Shown here one piece after another: positions 21,579 through 30,613 of a DNA stretch of 64,000 nucleotides. The position numbers and the translations under genes were made by a program. Source of the DNA: Gemmatimonadaceae bacterium. Lineage in GTDB: Bacteria; Gemmatimonadota; Gemmatimonadetes; Gemmatimonadales; Gemmatimonadaceae. Below the pieces are notes generated by a model. That model did not search any database. It saw nothing but the letters and a program-made list of their open reading frames with translations, and was not told the origin of the DNA. The stretch is taken from positions 1-64,000 of the forward strand of contig WYBP01000008.1 of NCBI GenBank assembly GCA_011525845.1. The letters run 5' to 3'. The first letter of the stretch is position 1. Every line of letters begins with the position of its first letter.

Positions 21579-22595
21579 TCAGGGCGTGCGCGGCACCACG
21601 AAGGTGGTGTACGCCACGCCGTCGGGGGTCTCGCCCACGGCGAGGTGTCCACGGACGCTGCGTGAGGCGACGTCGACGACCGCGACACGGGCCTGGCTGC
21701 TGAGCGAGACGAAGAGGTGCCGCCCGTCCGGGGTGATCGAGACGCCCTGCGGTCCCTCGCCGGTCATCGCGAGGCGCCCCAGCTCGGCGCGCGAGGCGCG
21801 GTCGAGGAAGCGGACCTCCTCGCCCCGGTAATCCGGGATGATCGCGAGCCGCGAATCGGGGGAGAAGAGCACGCGATAGGGCCACCCCAACCCTTCGGCC
21901 GCGGTCGTCACCGATCCCGTGCGCGCATTCACCACGCTCACGCGCCCCGTGGCGTTGCTCCCCACCCAGGCCTCGCTCCCGTCGGCGGTGACGTTGATCG
22001 CCTCCGGCTGCGCGGGAACGGTGATGCTGCGCACCGCGCTCCCCGCCACGAGGTCGAGCTCGGTGACCGTGTTGCTGCCGATGTCCCCCGTCCATGCGCG
22101 CCGGCCGTCGGCGGCGACGCCCACCATGTGCGAGCCGTTCTTCTCGGTGGGGACGCCCTTCACGACCGTGCCGGCGCGCACGTCCACCACGACCACCGCG
22201 CGCGCGGCCTCGCTCGTCACCGCCACGAGCGAGTCGCCCGGGAGGAAGACGATGCCGTGGGGGCGCGTGTAGCCGCCGAGTGCGATGGTGCGCGCCACGC
22301 GGAGCCCGGGGACGTCGATCACCGTGAGCGTGCTCCCCGGCGCCGGGCCCGTGCCGTAGTCGGTGACGACCGCGGTGCGGCCGTCGCGCGAGACGACCAC
22401 CTCGTGCGGGCCGTGGCCGGTGGGGAGGGTGGCGAGCGTGCGGCCGGAGGCGACGTCCACGATCGTGGCGGTGGACGGCGACTTGTTGGTGATGATCACC
22501 GTGCCGGTGAGGCCGGGTACCTGCGCGCCCACGGGCACGAGCGCGAGCGTCGCGGTGAGGAGGGCCGTCGGGGCGAGGTGCGTGATCGATCGCAT
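21579..22595 (-). CDS. YncE-like beta-propeller protein, secreted
   Basis: 338 residues with a signal peptide (about 1-24, ending VGAQ). Repeats of the type VDVASGRTLATLPTGHGPHEVVVSRDGRTAVVTDYG recur at about 42-residue spacing, as in seven-bladed YVTN/YncE propellers. These bind DNA, cell-wall parts or partner proteins; no enzymatic residue is evident. GGAGA precedes the ATG. It lies 25 bp before the S9 peptidase stop, on the same strand. Confidence 0.85.
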   Translation of the reverse strand: MRSITHLAPTALLTATLALVPVGAQVPGLTGTVIITNKSPSTATIVDVASGRTLATLPTGHGPHEVVVSRDGRTAVVTDYGTGPAPGSTLTVIDVPGLRVARTIALGGYTRPHGIVFLPGDSLVAVTSEAARAVVVVDVRAGTVVKGVPTEKNGSHMVGVAADGRRAWTGDIGSNTVTELDLVAGSAVRSITVPAQPEAINVTADGSEAWVGSNATGRVSVVNARTGSVTTAAEGLGWPYRVLFSPDSRLAIIPDYRGEEVRFLDRASRAELGRLAMTGEGPQGVSITPDGRHLFVSLSSQARVAVVDVASRSVRGHLAVGETPDGVAYTTFVVPRTP

Positions 22596-22619
22596 CTGAT
22601 CTCCGATCTCAGTGAGACA

Positions 22620-25343
22620 CTACGGCGTGAAGGTCGGCCGCTCCTGCTTGGCGTTCTTCAAGTGTACATCGAACCAGGCCAGCCACCGCGCCCAGAGGTC
22701 GAGGTCGCTCTCGTACGTGGCCACGCTGTGGTCCTCGTACGGGTACATGTAGAGCGCCGCCTCCTTCCCGAGACCCTGGAGCGCGGCCATCATGCGCACG
22801 GAGCTCATCGGCGCGGTGCCGGTGTTCTGGTCCTCGAGGCCATGGTACATCAGCAGGGCGCCCGAGATCTTGTCCGCGCGGAAGAAGGGGGACATGTCGA
22901 GGTAGGTGTCCTGCGCCTCGAAGAAGCTGCGGCGCTCGCTCTGGAACCCGAAGGGGGTGAGGGAGCGGTTGTACATCCCGTCGCCGGCGATGCCCGCCTT
23001 GAAGTACGGGACGAGCGTCATCGCGTTCACGGTGCTGAAGGCGCCGTAGCTGTGCCCGCCGATCCCCATCCGGTCGCGCGCGACGAAGCCGGAGTCGACC
23101 ATGGCGTCGAGCACGGCGTCGAGGTTCTCCTTCAGGTCGCGCGTGTAGTTGTCGTTCATCCGCCCCGAGTCGCCGAAGATCGGGATGTCGGGCTCGACGA
23201 ACACGTAGCCGCCGGCGACCCAGAGTTCCGTGGCGGTCGCCGGCCGCGCGGCCGGGACGGCGGGGAACTGGTTGATGTTCGTGCTCCAGCGCGAGCGCTC
23301 GTATGCCTGCTGCGTGGCGTACTCGCGCGGGTAGAACCAGATGATGCCGGGCGTGCCGTCGCCGGAGCGCCACCCCTTGGGGAAGGTCACGTCGACCCAC
23401 AGGGCGAACCCGTCGCGCGGCCGCGTGACGCGGATGCGCTTGCGGGAGGCGCCGGTCACCTCGGGCGCGACGTCGACCGCATTGGTGAGGCGCCTGAGCG
23501 TCCCGGCGCGCGTGTCGCGCAGGTACGCGTCCTCGATCATCGTGGCGGACTGCCGGGTGACGATCACCTGCGCGTGGTCATCGTCGAGCGCGGCGACCAC
23601 CCGCTCGTAGACGTCGGCGGGCGCGTCGATCACGCGCGTGCGCGCCCCCGTCTCGATCTCGATCCGGTCGGTCCAGGGGCGGGGGGCGCGGGTGGCCCAG
23701 GCGGCGCCGTACTGGCGCGTGCCGGAGACGAAGACGCCCTTCTGGTCCGCGCTCATCGTCACGAAGAGCTGGCCCGCCGGGCCGCGGCGGGTGGCGAGCG
23801 CGCCGCCCGTGCCGAGGGTGTCGGGCGCGGCGTTCCCGCCGCCGAAGCCGCCCCCGCCGCCGAACCCGCCGAACCCGCCGCCACCGGGCAGCGTGACGCC
23901 GCGGCCCAACGGGTACTTCCGCGTGGGATCGGTGACGCGGATCGCCGAGACGGCGCCGCTGTCGTTCACGAACATCGTGCGGCCGTCGGCGCTCCAGGCC
24001 ACGTTGGTCAGCTGCGCGCCACCTTCGTAGAGCACCTTGGTGTCGTTCGCGCCGAAGGGGGGGAGCCAGTTCATGTAGCGGACGCCGGCGACCTGCGGGC
24101 GCGCGGCGGCGCCACGGGCCGGATGGGCGCCGGCGTCCCGGGCCTGCGCGCCCGCGGGGGCCGCCTCGGGTGCGGCGGCCGGAGCGAACACCGACTGCAG
24201 GTAGACGAGGCCGGGTCCCACCGGGTTCCACTGGATGTTGCGCTTGCCGCTGTCGGGGGCGGCGTTCGCGCCGCCTCCCTGGCCCGGCCCGCCGCGCTCC
24301 TCGCGGAGCGGCGTGGTGGCGAGGGTGGCCACGACCGTGCCGTTCGCGTCCCAGAGTTCCTGCACGGTGCCGAACGCATTCACGGGCACCAGGTACGAGA
24401 AGGGCTCGGTCACGCGCGTGACGCGGAAGTGGCGTGCGTCGGGAGCCGCGTCGACGCTGCGGATCATCGCGGGGGCGCCGACCTTCCGCACGGTGCGCCG
24501 CGCGATGTCGAGCAGCGCGAGCTGGCCGGTGGTGTGGTACTTGAGGAGCGCCTGGTCGTGCGGGTCCTCGAGGAGGCTCGCGTGCACCGGCTGCGGCACC
24601 GCGCGACCGCCCGTGAGGCGCACCTGCGGGCCGTCCTCGATCCCGTTCGGGCCGTGCGTGGGTGCGGCGCCTCGGCCGTCAGGGACGAGCACGACGAGCA
24701 ACTGCTTCCCGTCCGCGGTGAAGTCGACGCCCGTCACGAAGGTCGCGAGGAGCGGCGAGCGGCTCACCTGCGTGGAGCGCCCCGAGGCGACGTCCGCGAC
24801 GTAGGCGTACGAGGCGTCGGGGAAGTTGGCGATGTAGGCGACCTGCCGGCCGTCGGGCGACCAGGTCTCGCCGGCGATGGTCGCGCCCGCCGGCGTCTGG
24901 ATCGCGCGCGACTCCCCGCTGCGCGGGTTCACGAGCGTGATCCCGGTGCGCGTGGTGGTCGTGAGCGAGCGCGCACGGTTCGCGCGCGGGTCCACCTGGA
25001 GGCCGCCGAGGAAGAGGTGCGGGAGTCCCCAGGTGGCCACGGTGCCGCGGTCCGCGCCGGTGGTGCGCAGGAACCAGGTGCGGTCGGGGCTCGGCGCGTC
25101 GAACGAGATGTCGGTGCGCGGGGCGAGGACGATCCGCTCGAGCACGGCCGGCGGCCGGACGAAACGCTCCGCCTTGAGGATCTCCTGCGGGTCCCACGCG
25201 CCGGCCGCGGCATCGGCGGCCTGGCGTGCCGGTGCCTGGGCCGTGGCCTGCGCCGTCACCGGCGTCGGCGCGAGCGGGGAGAGGGAGGCGAGGAGCGCGG
25301 CTGCGGGGAGGGTCGCGAGGAGTCGGCGGGCGGCGGTGATCAT
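22620..25343 (-). CDS. Secreted S9-family serine peptidase
   Basis: 907 residues from the ATG at 25343; the first 31 residues form a signal peptide ending VTAQ. An N-terminal propeller of TolB/DPP-like repeats (SPDGRQVAYIANF, TADGKQLLVVL) is followed by an alpha/beta hydrolase domain with GIGGHSYGAFS (nucleophile elbow), an Asp in GLEDQNTG and a His in YPYEDHSV. A Gly-rich insertion of about 25 residues near position 490 is low-complexity. It resembles acylaminoacyl/dipeptidyl peptidases that degrade oligopeptides. Confidence 0.92.
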   Translation of the reverse strand: MITAARRLLATLPAAALLASLSPLAPTPVTAQATAQAPARQAADAAAGAWDPQEILKAERFVRPPAVLERIVLAPRTDISFDAPSPDRTWFLRTTGADRGTVATWGLPHLFLGGLQVDPRANRARSLTTTTRTGITLVNPRSGESRAIQTPAGATIAGETWSPDGRQVAYIANFPDASYAYVADVASGRSTQVSRSPLLATFVTGVDFTADGKQLLVVLVPDGRGAAPTHGPNGIEDGPQVRLTGGRAVPQPVHASLLEDPHDQALLKYHTTGQLALLDIARRTVRKVGAPAMIRSVDAAPDARHFRVTRVTEPFSYLVPVNAFGTVQELWDANGTVVATLATTPLREERGGPGQGGGANAAPDSGKRNIQWNPVGPGLVYLQSVFAPAAAPEAAPAGAQARDAGAHPARGAAARPQVAGVRYMNWLPPFGANDTKVLYEGGAQLTNVAWSADGRTMFVNDSGAVSAIRVTDPTRKYPLGRGVTLPGGGGFGGFGGGGGFGGGNAAPDTLGTGGALATRRGPAGQLFVTMSADQKGVFVSGTRQYGAAWATRAPRPWTDRIEIETGARTRVIDAPADVYERVVAALDDDHAQVIVTRQSATMIEDAYLRDTRAGTLRRLTNAVDVAPEVTGASRKRIRVTRPRDGFALWVDVTFPKGWRSGDGTPGIIWFYPREYATQQAYERSRWSTNINQFPAVPAARPATATELWVAGGYVFVEPDIPIFGDSGRMNDNYTRDLKENLDAVLDAMVDSGFVARDRMGIGGHSYGAFSTVNAMTLVPYFKAGIAGDGMYNRSLTPFGFQSERRSFFEAQDTYLDMSPFFRADKISGALLMYHGLEDQNTGTAPMSSVRMMAALQGLGKEAALYMYPYEDHSVATYESDLDLWARWLAWFDVHLKNAKQERPTFTP

Positions 25344-25423
25344 CTCGAGGTCCGGTGTCGCGCGCCTGGTGGCGCGCCGTGGTGGAGGTCCGTCCATCTG
25401 TACGCGCGGGAGGCCGCGACCGC

Positions 25424-25984
25424 TCACTTCTTCCTGGCCGCGGCCTTCCGCTTCGCCGGGCGCGCCTTCGCGGCGGGCGCCTTCTTCGTCGCGGCGGCCT
25501 TCTTCGCGGCCGGGGCCCTCTTCTTCCACGCGCCCTCCCCCACCTGCCGCACGTAGTTCCGGATGTGCACCGCGCCGGGCGTCATCCGGATCGCCTCGGC
25601 GATCGTGTCGAGGTCGAGCTCCTCCAGCGTCCGGAACCGGATGCACGACTTCCCCATGTCGAGCTTCTTCCCGGCCGCGGCATACCCTGCGCGGATGAAC
25701 TCCTCCACCGGCTTCTCGGTGTACGCGCACATGAGGTAGAGCGCCATGTGGTTCTTCTGGGACGCGAGCGCGGCGTACGGCACCGGTTGCGCCGGGTCGC
25801 AGTGGTAGCCCGCGGGGAAGACACGATGCGGGACGTACCACCCGATCATCCCGTACTGCATCCCCTCCTCGATGTCCTTGTCCACGCTCTTCCGCACCAC
25901 CGCGCGCACCGCCTCGATCGCCTTGCGCCGGTCGGCGGGGAGGGACTTGAGGTACGCGGCGACGGTCGTGGCCTTGCTCTGCAT
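25424..25984 (-). CDS. DUF1801 (YdhG-like) protein with a basic tail
   Basis: 186 residues. Residues 1-150 follow the DUF1801 pattern (TTVAAYLKSLPADRR, EEGMQYGMIGWYVP, ASQKNHMALYLM, CIRFRTLEELDLD). The last 35 residues are almost only Lys, Ala, Arg and Pro (KKAAATKKAPAAKA), resembling histone-H1-like bacterial tails. The tail suggests nucleic-acid association, though DUF1801 itself has no proven function. GGGAGA precedes the ATG. It is followed by an M28 peptidase gene on the same strand. Confidence 0.82.
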   Translation of the reverse strand: MQSKATTVAAYLKSLPADRRKAIEAVRAVVRKSVDKDIEEGMQYGMIGWYVPHRVFPAGYHCDPAQPVPYAALASQKNHMALYLMCAYTEKPVEEFIRAGYAAAGKKLDMGKSCIRFRTLEELDLDTIAEAIRMTPGAVHIRNYVRQVGEGAWKKRAPAAKKAAATKKAPAAKARPAKRKAAARKK

Positions 25985-25998
25985 GGGATCTCCCGGGT

Positions 25999-27900
25999 TC
26001 AGCGCCCGCAGGATGGGTAGGCGGGGTCCGGCCCCGCGATCGCCGGCCGCTCGGCACGCGTCGCGATGGCCATCATCACGTCGTGGATGAAGCGCCCGAG
26101 CCGCGCGGAATGCTCGTACTCGATGTACTGCGGGTCGTCGGTGAGCTGGTGGTAGTCGAGCGAGTAGCCGAGCGAGAAGTAGGTGACGGGGATGTTCTTG
26201 TTGACGTAGTTCACCTGGTCGCTGCGACAGAAGCGGTTCATCGGGTTGGCGGTGACGTCCCAGCTCTTGTCGATCGCCATCGGCTCCGCGCGCACGGCGT
26301 TCACCGAGTCGATGATGTCGCCGAACTCGCGCGAGAGGCGGCGGGCGCCGAGGGTCTGCACCGAGTTGGGGCCGCCGAACTTCACCTGGTCCGCGCGTCC
26401 CTTGCCGAGCATGTCCATGTTGTGCGCGGCGACGATGTTCTCGAGCGGCACGGTCGGATGGTCGACGAACCAGCGGGAGCCGAGGAGTCCCGCCTCCTCC
26501 CCCTGGTGCGAGATGAAGAGGATCGAGCGCGCGGGCTTCTCGCTGGCGAAGCGCTCGGCGATCTCGAGGAGGACGGCGGTGCCGGAGCCGTCGTCGTCGG
26601 CGCCATTGAAGATCGAGTCGCGCCGCGGCGGACGGATCGAGCGCGCGTGGGCGATGAGCGCGTCGATCTCCGCCTGCTGGGCCGGCGTGGGGGTGCAGGC
26701 GGGATCGTTCGCGCCCTGCCGGCGGGTCACCTTGTTCACGGCGCGGAGCGAGTCGTGGTCCACGCCCACGGCGGCGGTGCCGACGTGGTCGTTGTGCGCG
26801 CCGACGAGCACGATCTCCGCGGCGCGCGCGGGGTCGGAGCCGGGGAGCATTGCGAGCACGTTGCGCACGGGCGCGGCGGCGGGCTTCCAGCCGTAGGCGA
26901 AGCGCGCCGCGACCGGCTTGCCGGCAGCGCCCTCGGTGAGGCGCTCGGGAGCTCGGCCGAAGATCCGCTCGGCGGCCGCACGGGAGATGGTGGCGCCGAA
27001 GAGAGGGGCGTCCTCGCCGGCGATGCTCGACGGCCGCATGGTGGAGCGCGGGGTGAGCGCGGCGTTGCGCGCGGCGTCCGTCATGCCGTCCAGTGCGACA
27101 ATCAGGATACCCGCGGCCCCCGCGAGTTCGGCGCGGCGATCACGCACCGGTGCAGTGAAGCCGCCGGGCCGTGCCGCCGCGGGCCGCGGGTTGGCGCGCA
27201 GCTCGGCCTCCACCTTCGCCGCCGCGGCCGCGCCGAACTTGTCGGGGACATCGGCGCAGCTCATCGGCGGGGCCGGGGCGCGGGGCGCGGCACCCGCGGC
27301 GTCCTCGGCGGCGAGGAAGACGGCGACCTTGCCGCGGAAGCGCGCGGGGTCGAGCGCGACGCTCGTGTCACCCCATCGGCCGGCGAAGACCGTGGCCGCG
27401 GACGCGTCGACCGTGCCGCGGTACGGGTTCACAGGTGAGGGAGCGGAGGGCACCCAGTCGGTTCGGAGGGCGAGGGGCCGGCCATCCACCGTGAGGCGCA
27501 GCGTGGCGACGTCGAAGCCGAGCGGACCGTACGGCATCTCCTGGAACCAGGTGCCGTTGTCGCCGGCCGGCTTGAGGCCGAGGCGCTCGAACTCGCGCGC
27601 GATGTAGGCGGTGGTCTTGGCGTTCCCCGGCTCGCCGATGCGGCGTCCGGCCATGGAATCGTCGGCGATCTGGTAGAGGCGCGTGCGCAGGTCGTTGGCG
27701 GTGATCTCCGGTACGGTCGGACGCGGGGCCCAGGTGCGCGGGCCTTCGTCCGGCCAGACCGTGCGCTCAGCGCCGGCTGCCGATCCGGCCTGCGCCCCGA
27801 GCGGTGCGGGCGAGCCGAGCGAGCAGGCGAATGCCGTCGCAAGTCCGATGAGCGCGCCGGTGGTGCGGCGCGAGGCGAGGAGCGAAGAACGAACGCGCAT
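25999..27900 (-). CDS. Secreted M28-family peptidase, long form
   Basis: 633 residues from the ATG at 27900 (an in-frame ATG 54 bp upstream is less likely). A signal peptide ends near GAQ. A protease-associated-like domain (about 150-350) precedes and partly splits the M28 domain. Zinc ligands: VGAHNDHVG, NGADDDGSGTAVLLE, SHQGEEAGLLGS, HNMDMLGKG and YHQLTDDP. These enzymes are co-catalytic dizinc aminopeptidases or carboxypeptidases. A second M28 gene of the same general type lies at 30614. Confidence 0.92.
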   Translation of the reverse strand: MRVRSSLLASRRTTGALIGLATAFACSLGSPAPLGAQAGSAAGAERTVWPDEGPRTWAPRPTVPEITANDLRTRLYQIADDSMAGRRIGEPGNAKTTAYIAREFERLGLKPAGDNGTWFQEMPYGPLGFDVATLRLTVDGRPLALRTDWVPSAPSPVNPYRGTVDASAATVFAGRWGDTSVALDPARFRGKVAVFLAAEDAAGAAPRAPAPPMSCADVPDKFGAAAAAKVEAELRANPRPAAARPGGFTAPVRDRRAELAGAAGILIVALDGMTDAARNAALTPRSTMRPSSIAGEDAPLFGATISRAAAERIFGRAPERLTEGAAGKPVAARFAYGWKPAAAPVRNVLAMLPGSDPARAAEIVLVGAHNDHVGTAAVGVDHDSLRAVNKVTRRQGANDPACTPTPAQQAEIDALIAHARSIRPPRRDSIFNGADDDGSGTAVLLEIAERFASEKPARSILFISHQGEEAGLLGSRWFVDHPTVPLENIVAAHNMDMLGKGRADQVKFGGPNSVQTLGARRLSREFGDIIDSVNAVRAEPMAIDKSWDVTANPMNRFCRSDQVNYVNKNIPVTYFSLGYSLDYHQLTDDPQYIEYEHSARLGRFIHDVMMAIATRAERPAIAGPDPAYPSCGR

Positions 27901-27985
27901 GGATGCGGTCCCCTGCTGGGAGGTCGTGGAGTGTGCCGGGCGGTGCGAGGCCACGGACGAGCTACGGACGGGTCCCGCGCGCCGT

Positions 27986-28729
27986 TCAGCGCCCGTAGAG
28001 GCGCGCGCGCACGGCCCAGAGCTCCGGGAAGAAGCGCTGGCTGATCGTCTTCTGCAGGTACTTGGCGCCGAGCGTCCCGCCGGTGCCCCCGGTGTCGGGC
28101 CCGATGATCCGCTCCACGAGCTGCACGTGGAGGAAGCGCCAGCGCGCGAACCCCTGCTCGTACTCGAGGAGCGACTCGGCGAGCATCTGCAGCAGGCCGT
28201 GGCCCGGTTCGGTGTAGAGCGCCTCGAGCGTGACCTGTTCGTGCTCGAGCAGGGCGAGGAAGAGCGCCTGCAGCGTCGGGCGTTCCAGCGCGCGCGCGAC
28301 GGGGGGCGGGAGCGGGCCGTGCTCCTTGAGTGCGGCCATGAAGTGCGGGTCGCGCAGGCCGCTCGTGGCCTCGATGGCGCGGAACTGCGCGCTCTGCGAG
28401 CCGCTGGAGGTGCCGAGGTAGCCGCGGAACTGCATGAAGCGCTGCGGCGGGAGGGTGTCGAGGGCGGAGAGCTCGTGCGAGACGAGCTCGACGAGCGTGT
28501 TGATCCGCTGCATCACGGTCAGGGCGCCCTGTGCGTCGAAGGCCCGCAGGCGATCGATCAGTTGGTCGAACTCGTGGAGGATGACCTTGAACCAGAGCTC
28601 GCTCGCCTGGTGCACCACGATGAAGAGCAGCTCGTCCGGGTGCTCGGGGGTGCTCTGGGGCCGCTGCAGCGAGAGGAGCTGTTCGAGCACGAGGTACGTG
28701 GGATAGGAGATCGTGCGGGGGGCGTTCAA
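27986..28729 (-). CDS. kynA: Tryptophan 2,3-dioxygenase
   Basis: 247 residues. A heme enzyme that opens the tryptophan indole ring, the first step of the kynurenine pathway. Motifs: SYPTYLVLEQLL, FIVVHQASELWFK (substrate-side His), FMQFRGYLGTSSGSQSAQFR (substrate-binding Arg), and the heme histidine in RFLHVQLVERIIG. The start is taken as TTG at 28729, overlapping the bshB-like stop (TTGA), with GAGGG upstream; no ATG fits. It is shorter than the usual 270-280 residues, at the N-terminus. No kynureninase or formamidase gene is near. Confidence 0.92.
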   Translation of the reverse strand: MNAPRTISYPTYLVLEQLLSLQRPQSTPEHPDELLFIVVHQASELWFKVILHEFDQLIDRLRAFDAQGALTVMQRINTLVELVSHELSALDTLPPQRFMQFRGYLGTSSGSQSAQFRAIEATSGLRDPHFMAALKEHGPLPPPVARALERPTLQALFLALLEHEQVTLEALYTEPGHGLLQMLAESLLEYEQGFARWRFLHVQLVERIIGPDTGGTGGTLGAKYLQKTISQRFFPELWAVRARLYGR

Positions 28730-29448
28730 AACGTGGATCCCTCGAGGGCCAGGAGGTCGTCCGCGCGCAGCGTCTCGACCGTGAAGAAGGGCTCGCCGTA
28801 GCGGCAGCGGATGAGCGACCCGTAGTGGGCCGCCTGGTGGCGCACCACGTCGTACAGCGGCTCGCCCGTGGGATAGACCTCCCCCGCCTGCGTGGCCCCG
28901 TCGAACTGCGAGGCATAGCACTTGATGGCCTCGAGCTTCGCCTCGAACTCCGCGCTGATGTCCACCACGAACGTGGGCTTCACGTGGTCCTCGCGGTACG
29001 TGATGGTGTGCACGAGCTTGTGCGGGCGGTGGGGCGGGGTGGCGGGGTCGAGCTTGGTGAGGCCGGCGAGGAAGCAGGCGTCGCGGACGAGCTGCGCGGC
29101 CACGCGGTGATCGGGGTGGCGGCCGCGCGGCGCGGGCGCGATCACGGTGCGGGGCTTCAACTCCCGGATGACGGCGGCGAGCTGGCGGCGCGTGGCCGGC
29201 GTGTTCTCGATCCCGGCGTCCGGCAGCGCGAGGTTCCGTCGCACGGCGACACCCATCACGCGGGCGGCGGCCTCGGACTCGGCCTCGCGGATGGCGGCCG
29301 AGCCGCGGGTGCCCATCTCCCCCTGCGTGAGGTCCACGATGCCGACGCGGTGGCCGCGTCGCGCGTGCTTGACCAGCGTGCCGCCACAGGTGAGTTCCGC
29401 GTCGTCGCGGTGCGCGGCGATCGCGAGGAGGTCCACGGGAGCGCTCAT
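28726..29448 (-). CDS. bshB1: LmbE-like deacetylase, BshB1-type (bacillithiol biosynthesis)
   Basis: 240 residues. Zinc-dependent N-acetylglucosaminyl-type deacetylase; in the bacillithiol pathway it frees the amine of GlcNAc-malate. Evidence: AIAAHRDDAELTCGGTL (the AHPDD-like metal motif with Arg in place of Pro, which occurs in related lineages), DLTQGEMGTRGS, and RGRHPDHRVAAQ. Substrate choice cannot be proved from sequence. A TAGATT box 7 nt before the ATG suggests a leaderless transcript shared with kynA, whose start overlaps the stop. Confidence 0.85.
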   Translation of the reverse strand: MSAPVDLLAIAAHRDDAELTCGGTLVKHARRGHRVGIVDLTQGEMGTRGSAAIREAESEAAARVMGVAVRRNLALPDAGIENTPATRRQLAAVIRELKPRTVIAPAPRGRHPDHRVAAQLVRDACFLAGLTKLDPATPPHRPHKLVHTITYREDHVKPTFVVDISAEFEAKLEAIKCYASQFDGATQAGEVYPTGEPLYDVVRHQAAHYGSLIRCRYGEPFFTVETLRADDLLALEGSTF

Positions 29449-29455
29449 CCGGGGG

Positions 29456-29461
29456 AATCTA
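29456..29461 (-). promoter_or_regulatory. -10 box for leaderless bshB1-kynA transcript
   Basis: TAGATT on the minus strand, 7 nt before the ATG at 29448. No ribosome-binding sequence fits between the box and the start. Confidence 0.55.
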
Positions 29462-29502
29462 CCGGTGTCGACGCGGCACCGCGATTCGGCGACATTGGAG
29501 GC

Positions 29503-30096
29503 ATGCCGAGGCCCGCCACGCCAGGCGCCGCTCGCGGTGCCGCTCCCTACTCCTCGCCCCTCCCGACGCTCGAGGCGGAGCGGGTCGCGCTGCGCGCCTT
29601 CCGCGCGACGGACGCGCCCGAGGTGGAGCGGCTCCTCGCCGACGGCGCGATCGCGCGCAACACGCTCACCATCCCGCACCCGTATCCGGCGGGCACGGCG
29701 GTGCCCTGGATCGCGACGCACGCCGAGGAGTGGCGGGAGGGGCGGGCCGGGACCTGGGCGATCACGCGGCGTGCGGACGGGGCGCTCGTCGGCGCCGTGG
29801 GGCTCCGGATCTCCGCGGTGCACGCGCGGGCGGAGGTCGGCTACTGGGTGGCGGTGACGGAGTGGGGGAAGGGGATCGCCACCGAGGCCGTGCGGCGGCT
29901 CATCGCGTTCGCCTTCGACGAACTCCGCCTGCACCGCCTGCAGGCGCACCATTTCGTGGAGAACCCGGCGTCCGGGCGCGTGATGGCGCGGGCGGGGATG
30001 CGTGCGGAGGGGACCCGGCGCGGCGCCTTCTTCCGCGACGGGGTCCCGCACGACGTGGTGGAGTACGCGATCCTGCGGACCGACGCGCGGCCTTAG
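29503..30096 (+). CDS. GNAT-family N-acetyltransferase (RimJ/RimL type)
   Basis: 197 residues. TTGGAGG precedes the ATG. Pattern of the family: LEAERVALRAFRATDAPEVERL at the start, GAVGLRISAVHARAEVGYWV in the centre, then the acetyl-CoA loop WGKGIATEAVRRLIAFAF and HHFVENPASGRVMARAGM near the end. It transfers acetyl to a protein N-terminus or a small amine; the substrate is unknown. It is divergent from bshB1. Confidence 0.88.
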   Translation: MPRPATPGAARGAAPYSSPLPTLEAERVALRAFRATDAPEVERLLADGAIARNTLTIPHPYPAGTAVPWIATHAEEWREGRAGTWAITRRADGALVGAVGLRISAVHARAEVGYWVAVTEWGKGIATEAVRRLIAFAFDELRLHRLQAHHFVENPASGRVMARAGMRAEGTRRGAFFRDGVPHDVVEYAILRTDARP

Positions 30097-30117
30097 CCGG
30101 CGGAGTCACCCGCCGGC
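30096..30117. terminator. Bidirectional terminator-like hairpin
   Basis: GCCGGCGG / CCGCCGGC, an 8-bp perfect stem with a 6-base loop, between the convergent acetyltransferase and Spy-like genes. Confidence 0.5.
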
Positions 30118-30133
30118 CAAGGCCGCGCGAGGC

Positions 30134-30526
30134 TCAGGACTGCGGGGGCGGACGCCGTCCGCCACCCTGCGGCATCGCCGCGACGTTCTTGTCGAACACC
30201 ACCTGCTGTTCCGCGGTGAGCACGTCGCGGATGTCCTTGTTCTGCTTGGCGCGCATCTCCATCATCTTCTCGCGCGTGGCGGGGTCCTGCATCCCGCCCG
30301 ACTGCATGAGCGCCTGCGTCTCCGTCCGGGCCTTCGCCTGGATGGAATCGATCTTCGCCTTCTGCGCGTCGGTGAGCGTGATGTCCTTGAAGAGCATCTC
30401 GTTCATCCGGCCCATCCCGCCGCCCTGGCCCATGCCGCCGCCGGGCCCGCCCTGGCCGCCCTGCGCCGCCGCCGTCGAGGCCACGAACACCAGTGCCGCT
30501 GCCGCCAGGATCCTGATCGCCTGCAT
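30134..30526 (-). CDS. Periplasmic Spy/CpxP-like (LTxxQ) protein
   Basis: 130 residues: a signal peptide (about 1-22, ending TAAAQ), a Gly-rich segment, then a helical region with ITLTDAQKAKIDSIQAKA and VLTAEQQVVFDKNV, the paired LTxxQ-type motifs of Spy/CpxP envelope-stress proteins. These act as ATP-independent chaperones or metal/stress sensors. A GGAGG ribosome site precedes the ATG. The C-terminus is Gly/Arg/Pro-rich. Confidence 0.8.
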   Translation of the reverse strand: MQAIRILAAAALVFVASTAAAQGGQGGPGGGMGQGGGMGRMNEMLFKDITLTDAQKAKIDSIQAKARTETQALMQSGGMQDPATREKMMEMRAKQNKDIRDVLTAEQQVVFDKNVAAMPQGGGRRPPPQS

Positions 30527-30602
30527 GCTTCCTCCGAAGTGTGGACTGTCCGGGCGGCATGCGCCGCCCGCACGGAGTAAACGCCGGCCGACCCCAATCC
30601 GT

Positions 30603-30608
30603 TAGGAT
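30603..30608 (+). promoter_or_regulatory. -10 box near the M28 gene start
   Basis: TAGGAT, 5 nt before the ATG at 30614. It fits the leaderless pattern seen elsewhere in the window, with slightly short spacing. Confidence 0.4.
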
Positions 30609-30613
30609 AGGCG

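Noticed and set aside
21717-25556. Very long open frame on the plus strand opposite the YncE-like and S9 peptidase genes
   Set aside because: The predicted protein is dominated by His, Arg, Gly, Glu and Ala without domains, and the opposite strand encodes clear families. Such frames are expected in high-GC DNA.
28726-29448. AHRDD instead of AHPDD as an inactivating mutation in the BshB1-like protein
   Set aside because: The metal-binding His and Asp are intact and, from memory, the Arg form occurs in related lineages, so it is probably a clade variant.
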